A stretch of 64,000 nucleotides of DNA. Source: Novosphingobium sp. GTDB lineage: Bacteria; Pseudomonadota; Alphaproteobacteria; Sphingomonadales; Sphingomonadaceae. The notes under the pieces are model-generated. The model did not search any database. It was not told the origin of the DNA and saw nothing but the letters and a program-made list of their open reading frames with translations. Shown piece by piece: positions 33,010 to 40,192 of this stretch (within the stretch, counting starts at the first letter, position 1; the number at the start of each line of letters is the position of its first letter). The stretch covers positions 1-64,000 of the forward strand of contig JAUYQH010000139.1 in the NCBI GenBank assembly GCA_030697365.1, read 5' to 3'. The translations under genes were made by a program, and so were the position numbers.

Positions 33010-34029
33010 ATGCTCAACACTCCTGCCGGTCCCACGCTGCTCGGTTTCGACGTCATCTTCGTCGGGACGTTGCTGATCGCGATCGCCGCGATGGCGGTGA
33101 TGCTGGCGATCTATGCCGCCGTCACCGTTCGCGATCCGATGGCCAAGCGGGTCAAGGCGTTGAGCGATCGCCGCGAACAGCTCAAGGCCGGCATCGTCAT
33201 GGGGAACACCCGCAAGCGCACCAGCCTGATCCGCAAGACCGAGACCACCGACAAGCTCAAGGGCACCCTGCAATCGTTGCGCGTGCTCCAGGACAGCCAG
33301 GTCAAGGTGGTCCAGCAGAAGCTCGCGCAGGCCGGTGTCCGCAAGAAGGAACTGGCGGTCGCGGTGATCTTTGGACGGATGGTGATCCCGGTGGTGCTGG
33401 GCCTGTTCGCGGCTTTCCTGGTCTACGGTTCCAACACTTTTCCCGAATGGGGCGCGTTCAAACGGTTCATGGCGTTCGCCGCAGCGGTCGGGCTGGGCTA
33501 CAAGTCGCCCGACATCTTCGTCAAGAACATGATCAACAAGCGCACCCACGAAATCCGCAAGGGCCTGCCCGACGCGCTCGACCTGCTGGTGATTTGCGCC
33601 GAGGCCGGGCTGACCATCGACGCGGCGTTCAACCGAGTCGCCAAGGAACTGGGACGCGCTTATCCTGAACTGGGCGACGAATTCGCGCTGACCGCGATCG
33701 AGCTGTCGTTCCTCACCGAGCGTCGCCAGGCGTTCGAGAACCTCGCCTACCGCGTCGATCTCGATTCGGTGAAGGGTGTGGTCACCACCATGATCCAGAC
33801 CGAAAAATACGGCACCCCGCTGGCTTCTGCGCTGCGCGTTCTCTCGGCCGAATTCCGCAACGAGCGGATGATGCGCGCCGAGGAGAAGGCCGCGCGCCTG
33901 CCCGCGATCATGACCGTGCCGCTGATCCTGTTCATTCTGCCGGTGCTGTTCATCGTGATCCTGGGTCCTGCGGCCTGCTCGATCAGCGATGCGTTTTCGG
34001 CCGGCGGACCGGGTAACGCGGCGAAGTAG
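33010..34029 (+). CDS. tadC: Tad pilus inner-membrane platform protein TadC
   Basis: 339 aa. It has the same overall plan as TadB: an N-terminal membrane segment (VIFVGTLLIAIAAMAVMLAI), a cytoplasmic linker, a central pair of segments, a T2SSF domain (about 175-300; KGLPDALDLLVICAEAGLTI and VTTMIQTEKYGTPLASALRV) and a C-terminal hydrophobic pair (LILFILPVLFIVILGPAACS). It ends the Tad locus in this window. A 10-bp perfect hairpin lies 13 bp after its stop codon, inside the end of the convergent hydrolase gene. Confidence 0.94.
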   Translation: MLNTPAGPTLLGFDVIFVGTLLIAIAAMAVMLAIYAAVTVRDPMAKRVKALSDRREQLKAGIVMGNTRKRTSLIRKTETTDKLKGTLQSLRVLQDSQVKVVQQKLAQAGVRKKELAVAVIFGRMVIPVVLGLFAAFLVYGSNTFPEWGAFKRFMAFAAAVGLGYKSPDIFVKNMINKRTHEIRKGLPDALDLLVICAEAGLTIDAAFNRVAKELGRAYPELGDEFALTAIELSFLTERRQAFENLAYRVDLDSVKGVVTTMIQTEKYGTPLASALRVLSAEFRNERMMRAEEKAARLPAIMTVPLILFILPVLFIVILGPAACSISDAFSAGGPGNAAK

Positions 34030-34042
34030 GGTAGCAATTACC

Positions 34043-34067
34043 GGTGCGAGGCGCTCAGCCTCGCACC
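34043..34067. terminator. bidirectional hairpin at the tadC/hydrolase convergence
   Basis: GGTGCGAGGC (34043-34052) pairs perfectly with GCCTCGCACC (34058-34067) around a 5-base loop GCTCA. The loop contains the stop codon of the minus-strand hydrolase gene (34055-34057). No T-tract is present on either strand. Confidence 0.6.
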
Positions 34068-35062
34068 ACTTCGCCCTCGATCGCGCCGAACACGCTTTTT
34101 CCGCGGTCGTCGCGTGCTTCGATGCGGACGGTGTCGCCGTACTTGAGGAACGGGGTCGACGGCGCACCCGAGCGGATCGTCTCGACCATCCGCTGCTCGG
34201 CGATGCACGAATAGCCGCGACCGCCCTCGCTCACCGGGCGCCCTGGCGAACCGTCGGGGTCGCGATTGGAAACGGTGCCCGACCCGATCAGCGATCCCGC
34301 CCCGACCCGCCGCGTTTTCGCCAGGTGGGCGATCAGAACCCCGAAATCGAACGTGCATTCCTCGCCCGCCTCGGCGCGGCCGAAGGGCTTCCCGTTGAGG
34401 TCGACGCACAGCGGCAGGTGCAGTTTGCCGTCCTTCCACGCCTCGCCCAGGCTGGCGGGGGTGACGAACACCGGCGAGAAGTGGCTGGCCGGCTTTGACT
34501 GGACGAAGCCGAACCCCTTGGCGAGTTCGCCGGGAACCAGGTTGCGCAACGACACGTCGTTGACCAGCCCGACCAGGCGGATGTGGCCGAGCGCTGCTTG
34601 CGGTGTGACGCCCTGCGGCACGTCGCCGGTGACAACCACGATTTCGGCCTCGCAATCGCAGCCCCAGGTCTCGTCGGCGAGCAAGATCGGGTCGCGCGGG
34701 CCGCGCATGTCGTCGCTGCCGCCCTGGTACATCAGCGGGTCGGTCCAGAAGCTTGCCGGCAGCTCCGCGCCGCGCGCCCGGCGGACCAGTTCCACGTGGT
34801 TGACGTAAGCCGAACCGTCGGCCCACTGGTAGGCCCGGGGCAACGGGGCGGCGGCTTCGCGCTCGTGAAAGCGCCGCCGCGGGATCGCCTCGTGCGCCAG
34901 CTCGGTGGCCAGTGCCTCGATCTCCGGGGCGAGCCGGTCCCAATCGTCGAGCAGGCCCTGCAACGTCGGGACGATGTGATCGGCATCGGCGTACCACGCG
35001 AGGTCGTCGGACACGACCACCAGCCGCCCGTCGCGGCCCTGGGGGAGCGAGGCGAGCTTCAT
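34055..35062 (-). CDS. fumarylacetoacetate hydrolase family protein
   Basis: 335 aa. The N-terminal part (MKLASLPQGRDGRLVVVSDD) is the small FAH N-terminal domain; the catalytic domain contains the metal-binding acid cluster in WGCDCEAEIVVVTGDV and YVNHVELVRRARG. The size and architecture match bacterial fumarylacetoacetases, which split fumarylacetoacetate into fumarate and acetoacetate at the end of the homogentisate pathway. A maleylacetoacetate isomerase gene 0.5 kb upstream supports this. The start overlaps the MarR gene stop by 4 bp. Fumarylpyruvate hydrolysis (gentisate pathway) is the main alternative. Confidence 0.87.
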   Translation of the reverse strand: MKLASLPQGRDGRLVVVSDDLAWYADADHIVPTLQGLLDDWDRLAPEIEALATELAHEAIPRRRFHEREAAAPLPRAYQWADGSAYVNHVELVRRARGAELPASFWTDPLMYQGGSDDMRGPRDPILLADETWGCDCEAEIVVVTGDVPQGVTPQAALGHIRLVGLVNDVSLRNLVPGELAKGFGFVQSKPASHFSPVFVTPASLGEAWKDGKLHLPLCVDLNGKPFGRAEAGEECTFDFGVLIAHLAKTRRVGAGSLIGSGTVSNRDPDGSPGRPVSEGGRGYSCIAEQRMVETIRSGAPSTPFLKYGDTVRIEARDDRGKSVFGAIEGEVVRG

Positions 35063-35517
35063 TCGGGTTCCTCCAGCATCGCGGCGGCGCGTGCGTCGAG
35101 CTTGCCCAGCGTGGCCTTGAGCGATTCCGCCTCGCGCGCGGTCAGGCACGAGAACAGGCGCGACTCCATGTCGAGCGCCAGCGGCATGATCAGCTCGAAC
35201 ATCTCGCTCCCCGCACGGGTCAGTTCGAGGTGGTGCGAACGGCCATCGCTGACGTTGGGGCTGCGCGCAACGAGTTGGCGTTCTTCCAGCGCCTTGCACG
35301 CGCGATTGACCGCCACTTTGTCCATCCGCGTCGCGCCGACCAGCTCGCGCTGGGTCTGGCTGCCCAGATCGCCGAGCACCGCCATGACCCGCCATTCGGG
35401 GATCTTGAGTCCGAACCGCGAGCGATAGCGACCGGCGATAAGGTCGCTGACCATGTTGGTGGTCACCGACAGGCGGTACGGCAAGAAATCCGCGAGGCGG
35501 GTCGAAGCGATCGGCAT
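35059..35517 (-). CDS. MarR-family transcriptional regulator
   Basis: 152 aa. A winged helix-turn-helix of MarR type spans about 35-110: LKIPEWRVMAVLGDLGSQTQ, then TRMDKVAVNRACKALEERQL (recognition helix) and VSDGRSHHLELTRAG (wing). MarR proteins are usually homodimeric repressors released by small aromatic ligands. It is coupled by 4 bp to the fumarylacetoacetase-like gene, so that enzyme is its likely target along with its own promoter. ATG 35517 is chosen; an earlier start would add 14 residues lying in the promoter region. Confidence 0.9.
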   Translation of the reverse strand: MPIASTRLADFLPYRLSVTTNMVSDLIAGRYRSRFGLKIPEWRVMAVLGDLGSQTQRELVGATRMDKVAVNRACKALEERQLVARSPNVSDGRSHHLELTRAGSEMFELIMPLALDMESRLFSCLTAREAESLKATLGKLDARAAAMLEEPE

Positions 35518-35563
35518 CGTGTTCGTTTCTAGTGCAACCAAGCGCGGGCGCAAGCCCACGGGT

Positions 35564-36196
35564 TCAATTGGGCCGTACCGCCTCTGGAGCGGCTCGGGCG
35601 ACGGGTTCGAGCGCGCGCGCCGCCGCGTCGATACGCACCAGCCGCGGGTAGGGCGACAGGTCGAGGTCGAAGCGGCGTGCGTTGTACATCTGCGGGATCA
35701 GGCAGACGTCCGCGAGGTCGGGGGTTTCTCCGCCAAACAGCTCGGCGTCGGGCGCGGATTGCTCGAGCGCGGCGAAGCCGCTGGCGATCAATCGCTGGAC
35801 CCACAGCCGGACCTGCTCCTCGCTGGCTCCGAAATCGCTGCGCAGCGCGTTGAGGACCCGCAAGTTGTTGACCGGATGGATGTCGGCGGCGACCGTCAGT
35901 GCCTGCGCCAGCGTTCGCGCGCGCCGCACCGGATCGGACGAGACCATCGGCGGGGCCTTATGTTTCGCGTCGAGATAGTCGACGATCGCCAGGCTTTGCG
36001 TGAGGACGTGGCCGTCGATCTCGAGCGTCGGGATCAGCCCTTGCGGGTTGAGCGAATGGTAGTCGTCGCGCGCCTGCTCGCCGGCGCTGAGGTCGACCTG
36101 GACGCTGCGGTAGCCGACGCCCTTGAGATTGAGGACGATGCGCACGCGGTACGCCGCGGAAGAACGCCAATAATCGTGAAGGATTGCCTCGCTCAT
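35564..36196 (-). CDS. maiA: maleylacetoacetate isomerase (zeta-class GST)
   Basis: 210 aa. The zeta-class signature SSAAYRVRIVLNLKG gives the active-site serines (residues 11-12), followed by NPQGLIPTLEIDG and the GST core QSLAIVDYLDAKH. The C-terminal domain has VAADIHPVNNLRVLNALRSD, in keeping with maleylacetoacetate isomerases. It isomerises maleylacetoacetate to fumarylacetoacetate using glutathione. It overlaps the TetR gene by 4 bp upstream and is 47 bp from the MarR gene start, so MaiA and the FAH-like enzyme, which act in sequence, lie in adjacent transcripts. Confidence 0.92.
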   Translation of the reverse strand: MSEAILHDYWRSSAAYRVRIVLNLKGVGYRSVQVDLSAGEQARDDYHSLNPQGLIPTLEIDGHVLTQSLAIVDYLDAKHKAPPMVSSDPVRRARTLAQALTVAADIHPVNNLRVLNALRSDFGASEEQVRLWVQRLIASGFAALEQSAPDAELFGGETPDLADVCLIPQMYNARRFDLDLSPYPRLVRIDAAARALEPVARAAPEAVRPN

Positions 36197-36822
36197 TGGG
36201 CTTTGATTCCCGCCATGATCAGGTCGATGATGTGCGCCTTGTAGCGCTCGCGCAGCTCCTCGGTCAGCGTATCCTGGTCGAAGCAGTGGCGCAGCACGAG
36301 CCGAGCCGAAAAGAACCGGTCGGCCGCGCCGGTGGCGCTGAAATAGAACAGCTGCGGATCGACCGGGCGAAACGCCCCGGCCTTGACCCCTTCGCGGATC
36401 AGCCGCTCGTAGGCGCGGTGCAGCGGGGTCAGATAAGTATCGGCGATCCGCTTCGCTTCGTCGGGATCGCTCTCGCGCACCAGCCGCATCAGCAGGCGGT
36501 TGAGATAGGGCGTCGCGTAATAGGTATCGACCATTTTGCCGAGGTGGAGGCGAAGCTTGGCTGCCGGGTCCATGTCCTTGGCCAGCAGCGCCTCGACGCT
36601 GCTGGTGATTGCCGCCATGTCGCGGTCGAGCAGCGCCTTCATCAGCCCGGCCTTGTTGCCGAAGTAGTATTTGACCAGCGCCGAATTGAGCCCCGAGCGC
36701 AACGACAGCTCGGACAGCGAAATATCGACGATGTCGCCCTCGCGCATGATCGCGCTGGCGGTTTCGAGCAACTGCGCGCGCGCCCCGGGGCTGTCGGAAG
36801 GAATGGCTGCGGGATCGCTCAT
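36193..36822 (-). CDS. TetR-family transcriptional regulator
   Basis: 209 aa. The N-terminal helix-turn-helix (about 15-60; LLETASAIMREGDIVDISLS, then LRSGLNSALVKYYFGNKAGL) is typical TetR. The C-terminal ligand domain has MRLVRESDPDEAKRIADTY and a GAFRPVDPQLFYFSATGAAD segment, resembling TetR regulators of fatty-acid or aromatic acyl-CoA breakdown. It is coupled to the enoyl-CoA hydratase and maiA genes by 4-bp overlaps. The palindromic operator at the thiolase promoter is a plausible binding site. Confidence 0.9.
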   Translation of the reverse strand: MSDPAAIPSDSPGARAQLLETASAIMREGDIVDISLSELSLRSGLNSALVKYYFGNKAGLMKALLDRDMAAITSSVEALLAKDMDPAAKLRLHLGKMVDTYYATPYLNRLLMRLVRESDPDEAKRIADTYLTPLHRAYERLIREGVKAGAFRPVDPQLFYFSATGAADRFFSARLVLRHCFDQDTLTEELRERYKAHIIDLIMAGIKAQ

Positions 36823-37691
36823 TCGTAAGTCGCTTCGTTCCACCACGGATAGAAGTCGGGCATATCCGACGAGACCTTGCCCGGAAACGCGGGCGGCCGC
36901 TTGGCGAGGAAGCTGGCGACGCCTTCGGCCATGTCGGCGCCCTTCGACAGGCGGTAGATCGCACGGCTGTCGATGCGGTGCGCGGCCATCGGGTGGTCGG
37001 CCCAGGGCAGCCGCCACAGCATCGCCCGGGTCATCGCGACCGATACCGCGCTGGTATTCAGGGCGATCTCGCTAGCCAGCGCGCGCGCTGCGGGGAGCAG
37101 GTCGGCGGGGGCGTGGAGCGAGCGGACGAGGCCTCCGCGCAAGGCTTCTTCCGCATCGAATACCCGCCCGGTCATCGTCCACTCGAGCGCCTGCGGCAAC
37201 CCGACGATCCGCGGCAGGAACCAGCTCGAGCACGCTTCGGGCACGATTCCGCGGCGCGCGAAGACGAACCCGAAGCGCGCAGTGGTGGAAGCGAGGCGGA
37301 TGTCCATCGGCAGCTGCATCGTCGCGCCAACGCCCACCGCAGCGCCGTTGATCGCCCCGATGATCGGCTTGGTCGATTGGAACAGGCGCAAGGTCAGCTT
37401 GCCGCCGCCGTCGCGCACCCGCGGGTCGGAGAGGTCGGAAACAGGGGTAGGATCGGAAAATACCGCGCCGCCGTCATCGGGGGTCAGATCGGCGCCGGCG
37501 CAGAAGGCACGGTCGCCATGCCCGGTGACGATCACGCAACGCACCGCGTCGTCGGCGTCGGTGCGGTCGAACGCGGCGATCAATTCATCCATCATGACGC
37601 GGGTGAAGGCGTTCATCTTCTCGGGCCGGTTGAGCGTGATCGTCGCGACCGGGCCCTCGGCCGCGTAAGTGATCTGGGTGAAGCTGCTCAT
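36819..37691 (-). CDS. enoyl-CoA hydratase/isomerase family protein
   Basis: 290 aa. It is a crotonase fold protein: VATITLNRPEKMNAFTRVMM opens the domain, AFCAGADLTPDD and GAINGAAVGVGATMQLPMDI form the oxyanion hole, and ARRGIVPEACSSWFLPRIVG lies in the active-site wall with Glu present. It should hydrate an enoyl-CoA or isomerise one in beta-oxidation-like degradation. It is the first gene of the ECH-tetR-maiA transcript; a strong terminator just upstream separates it from the SDR-thiolase transcript. Confidence 0.9.
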   Translation of the reverse strand: MSSFTQITYAAEGPVATITLNRPEKMNAFTRVMMDELIAAFDRTDADDAVRCVIVTGHGDRAFCAGADLTPDDGGAVFSDPTPVSDLSDPRVRDGGGKLTLRLFQSTKPIIGAINGAAVGVGATMQLPMDIRLASTTARFGFVFARRGIVPEACSSWFLPRIVGLPQALEWTMTGRVFDAEEALRGGLVRSLHAPADLLPAARALASEIALNTSAVSVAMTRAMLWRLPWADHPMAAHRIDSRAIYRLSKGADMAEGVASFLAKRPPAFPGKVSSDMPDFYPWWNEATYE

Positions 37692-37715
37692 TCCGTCATC
37701 TCCGGGCCGGCGCCA

Positions 37716-37731
37716 TGGACCACTTGGACCA
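37716..37731. promoter_or_regulatory. direct repeat upstream of the enoyl-CoA hydratase gene
   Basis: TGGACCA occurs twice (37716-37722 and 37725-37731), separated by two bases, 25 bases before the start codon. Each unit is itself a near palindrome (TGG-A-CCA). It could be a regulator binding site; nothing further supports this. Confidence 0.3.
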
Positions 37732-37744
37732 CAGCACAGGGCGC

Positions 37745-37795
37745 AAAAAAATCGGCGCTTCCCGCCCCGCTCCAGAAAGCGGGGAAGGAAACGCC
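37745..37795 (-). terminator. rho-independent terminator after the thiolase-SDR transcript
   Basis: On the minus strand, GGCGTTTCC and CCCCGCT pair with AGCGGGG and GGAAGCGCC around a 6-base loop, and a run of seven T follows. It is 84 bp after the SDR stop codon and is the clearest intrinsic terminator in the catabolic block. Confidence 0.88.
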
Positions 37796-37879
37796 GGGAA
37801 TCGTCATCGGCACGAGCCTAGCGTGGAATGGGGCATGTAGGAAAGCCCTCAGCGCGGCGCCATCCGGCCACCCCTCGCA

Positions 37880-38662
37880 TTACCGCGGCGCCATGCGGAT
37901 CGCGCCGTCGAGCCGCACGTCCTCGCCGTTGAAGTAGCCGCACTCGATCATGGTCAGCGCGAGCTGGGCGTACTCGTGCGGGTGGCCCAGCCGTTTGGGG
38001 AACGGAACCGAGGCGGCCAGCGCGTCCTTCACGTTCTGTGGCGCGCCCAGCATCAGCGGGGTCTCGAAGATGCCGGGCAGGATGGTGTTGACGCGAATGC
38101 CCTCGCTCATCAGGTCGCGCGCGATCGGCAGGGTCATGCCGACCACGCCGCCCTTCGAGGCCGAATAGGCTGCCTGGCCCATCTGCCCGTCCTCGGCCGC
38201 GACGCTGGCGGTGTTGACGATCGCCCCGCGCTCGCCGTCCTCGAGCGGGTCGAGCGTGAGCATCCCCGCCGCCGACTTGGCGATGGAGCGGAAGGTGCCG
38301 ACCAGGTTGATCTGGATCACCCAGTTGAATGCTTCCATGCTGAAGTGCTTGATGCTGCCGTCGGTCTTCGAGCGGCTGGCGGTCTTCATCGCATTGCCCA
38401 CGCCGGCGCAGTTGACCAACACCCGTTCCTGCCCGTGCGCCGCTCGCGCCTTGGCGAAACCGGCATCGACCGAGGCGTCGTCGGTCACGTTGACCTCGCA
38501 GAAGGTGCCCCCGATTTCGGCGGCGAGCGCCTCGCCCTTTTCCTCCTGAAGGTCGAAGATCGCGACCTTGACTCCCTTGGCGGCCAATGCGCGCGCGGTC
38601 GCCGCGCCGAGCCCCGAAGCGCCCCCGGTGACCACGGCGGCCACAGTGCTGTCGAGTTTCAT
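37880..38662 (-). CDS. short-chain dehydrogenase/reductase (3-hydroxyacyl-CoA dehydrogenase type)
   Basis: 260 aa, classical SDR. The NAD(P) motif is VVTGGASGLGAATARALA, the cofactor acid is at IFDLQEEKG (Asp implies NAD preference), NCAGVGNAMKT follows, and the active site is NTASVAAEDG ... AAYSASKGG (Tyr-x-x-x-Lys). It resembles HSD10-like 3-hydroxyacyl-CoA dehydrogenases (LPGIFETPLMLGAP, PFPKRLGHPHEYA). It follows the thiolase gene by 35 bp, so the pair likely forms the last two steps of a beta-oxidation round. Confidence 0.9.
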   Translation of the reverse strand: MKLDSTVAAVVTGGASGLGAATARALAAKGVKVAIFDLQEEKGEALAAEIGGTFCEVNVTDDASVDAGFAKARAAHGQERVLVNCAGVGNAMKTASRSKTDGSIKHFSMEAFNWVIQINLVGTFRSIAKSAAGMLTLDPLEDGERGAIVNTASVAAEDGQMGQAAYSASKGGVVGMTLPIARDLMSEGIRVNTILPGIFETPLMLGAPQNVKDALAASVPFPKRLGHPHEYAQLALTMIECGYFNGEDVRLDGAIRMAPR

Positions 38663-38697
38663 TGTTTTCCTTCCCTGAGCCGCCCCCCGCAGGGGGA

Positions 38698-39870
38698 TCA
38701 AACCATCTCGACGATCGTCACGTTGGCGACCCCGCCGCCCTCGCACATCGTCTGCAATCCGTACTTCTTGCCTCGCGCCTTCAGCGCATGGAGCAGCGTC
38801 GCCATCAGCTTGGTCCCGCTCGCACCCAGCGGATGGCCAAGCGCGATAGCCCCGCCGTTGACGTTGAGCTTCGCCGGATCTGCGCCGGTGTGCCTGAGCC
38901 ACGCCAGCGGAACGCTCGCGAACGCCTCGTTGACTTCGTAGAGGTCGATGTCGTGGATCCCCAGCCCGGCGCGCGCCAGCGCCTTGTCGGTGGCGAACAA
39001 CGGTTCTTCCAGCATGATCACCGGATCGCCTGCGGTAACCGTCAGCGTGTGGACCCGCGCCAGCGGGGTCAGGCCATAGCGCTTGAGCGCCTCTTCGGAG
39101 ACTACCAGCGCCGCGCTCGATCCGTCGCAGATCTGGCTGGAACTTGCCGCGGTCAACGTGCCTTCGGGGTTGAGCAGCTTGACCCCCGCGATGCTCTCCA
39201 GCGTCGCGTCGAAGCGGATGCCCTCGTCCACCGTGTGCTGCGCCTCGCCCTCGGGGGTTTCGATCGTCATCGGCACGATCTCGGCAGTGAACGCCCCGGC
39301 CCTGGTCGCCGCGATCGCCTTCTGGTGGCTCTCGTAAGCAAAGCGGTCGAGGTCGTCCTTGGTGAAGCCGTGCTTCTGGACGATCATCTCGGCGCCCTTG
39401 AACTGCGACCACATGACACCGGGATACTTGGCCTCGAGTCCCGGCGACTTGTAGTTGCCCAGGCCTTCTTTCATGTGGAACGCGGCGGTGGTGCCCATCG
39501 GCACGCGGGTCATGCTCTCGATCCCTGCGGCGATCACCACGTCCTGCGTCCCGCTCATCACCGCCTGCGCGGCGAACTGGATCGCCTGCTGCGACGATCC
39601 GCACTGGCGATCGATGGTCACCGCGGGGGTCGACTGGGGGAGCAGCCGCGACGCCAGAACCGCGTTGCGTCCGACCTGCATCGCCTGCTCGCCGCCCTGG
39701 CCGACGCAGCCCATGATCACATCCTCGATCGCCGCGGGATCGATCCCGGTGCGCGATACCAGGTGATCGAGCGAAGCGGCCGCAAGATCGACAGGATGAA
39801 CCCCGGCCAGACGCCCGCCGCGGCGCCCCCCCGCGGTGCGGAAGGCATCGACGATGTAGGCAGTGGGCAT
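38698..39870 (-). CDS. acetyl-CoA acyltransferase (thiolase)
   Basis: 390 aa. Thiolase catalytic residues are present: Cys90 in IDRQCGSSQQA, His in NGGAIALGHPLGASG and Cys in TMCEGGGVANV. It cleaves 3-ketoacyl-CoA to acetyl-CoA and a shortened acyl-CoA. It is the first gene of a two-gene transcript with the SDR. Its promoter on the minus strand has TTGACC (39929-39924) and TTAACC (39907-39902), the latter inside a perfect palindrome, so a repressor probably controls it. The ribosome-binding site GGAG lies 8 bases before the ATG. Confidence 0.93.
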   Translation of the reverse strand: MPTAYIVDAFRTAGGRRGGRLAGVHPVDLAAASLDHLVSRTGIDPAAIEDVIMGCVGQGGEQAMQVGRNAVLASRLLPQSTPAVTIDRQCGSSQQAIQFAAQAVMSGTQDVVIAAGIESMTRVPMGTTAAFHMKEGLGNYKSPGLEAKYPGVMWSQFKGAEMIVQKHGFTKDDLDRFAYESHQKAIAATRAGAFTAEIVPMTIETPEGEAQHTVDEGIRFDATLESIAGVKLLNPEGTLTAASSSQICDGSSAALVVSEEALKRYGLTPLARVHTLTVTAGDPVIMLEEPLFATDKALARAGLGIHDIDLYEVNEAFASVPLAWLRHTGADPAKLNVNGGAIALGHPLGASGTKLMATLLHALKARGKKYGLQTMCEGGGVANVTIVEMV

Positions 39871-39891
39871 GGGGCTTCTCCGGGGGCTTAT

Positions 39892-39929
39892 TTAACCGGA
39901 CGGTTAAGGGAGCGGCGAGGGCGGGTCAA
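39892..39929 (-). promoter_or_regulatory. thiolase promoter with palindromic operator on the -10
   Basis: The palindrome TTAACCG-GA-CGGTTAA spans 39892-39907. On the minus strand its first half, TTAACC, is 16 bp from a TTGACC at 39929-39924 and so serves as the -10. An operator overlapping the -10 is classic for repression. The TetR protein in the same cluster is the leading candidate. Confidence 0.65.
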
Positions 39930-40192
39930 GCGCGGTGGGGGGTGGCTGGAGCCCGCACCGTGTTGGGCCCTTGCGCAATAAACTGTGGCCGCGCTGCAAC
40001 AGACTGCCATCAAATCGTAACATTGTGAAGAATTTCAATTGATACCGGTTTGGCGGTCGCCCATTCTCAACGAATCTTTCCGGCAACCCGCTCCTGACTG
40101 AAACGAGAGAGCGGCGGCCGAAGGGGCGCATTTCAACCGAAGAATTGGCATTGCCCGGCGACCCCGGGCCCTGGCGTAAAGGGACTGGCACC
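39930..40192 (+). other. non-coding region upstream of the TonB-dependent receptor
   Basis: This stretch separates the divergent thiolase and receptor genes. It is AT-richer than its surroundings around 39970-40060 and includes TGAAGAATTTCA, a short inverted repeat at 40026-40037. AAAGGGA before the GTG at 40193 is the receptor's ribosome-binding site. I see no open frame with coding features and no convincing -35/-10 pair. Confidence 0.5.

Noticed and set aside
37692..37879. Hidden small gene between the SDR and the enoyl-CoA hydratase
   Set aside because: The gap is explained by a strong minus-strand terminator and a leader; no frame in it has coding features.
40145..40192. TTG start for the TonB-dependent receptor, giving 16 more residues
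   Set aside because: The added residues are polar and precede a normal signal peptide; the GTG at 40193 has an AAAGGGA ribosome-binding site at good distance.
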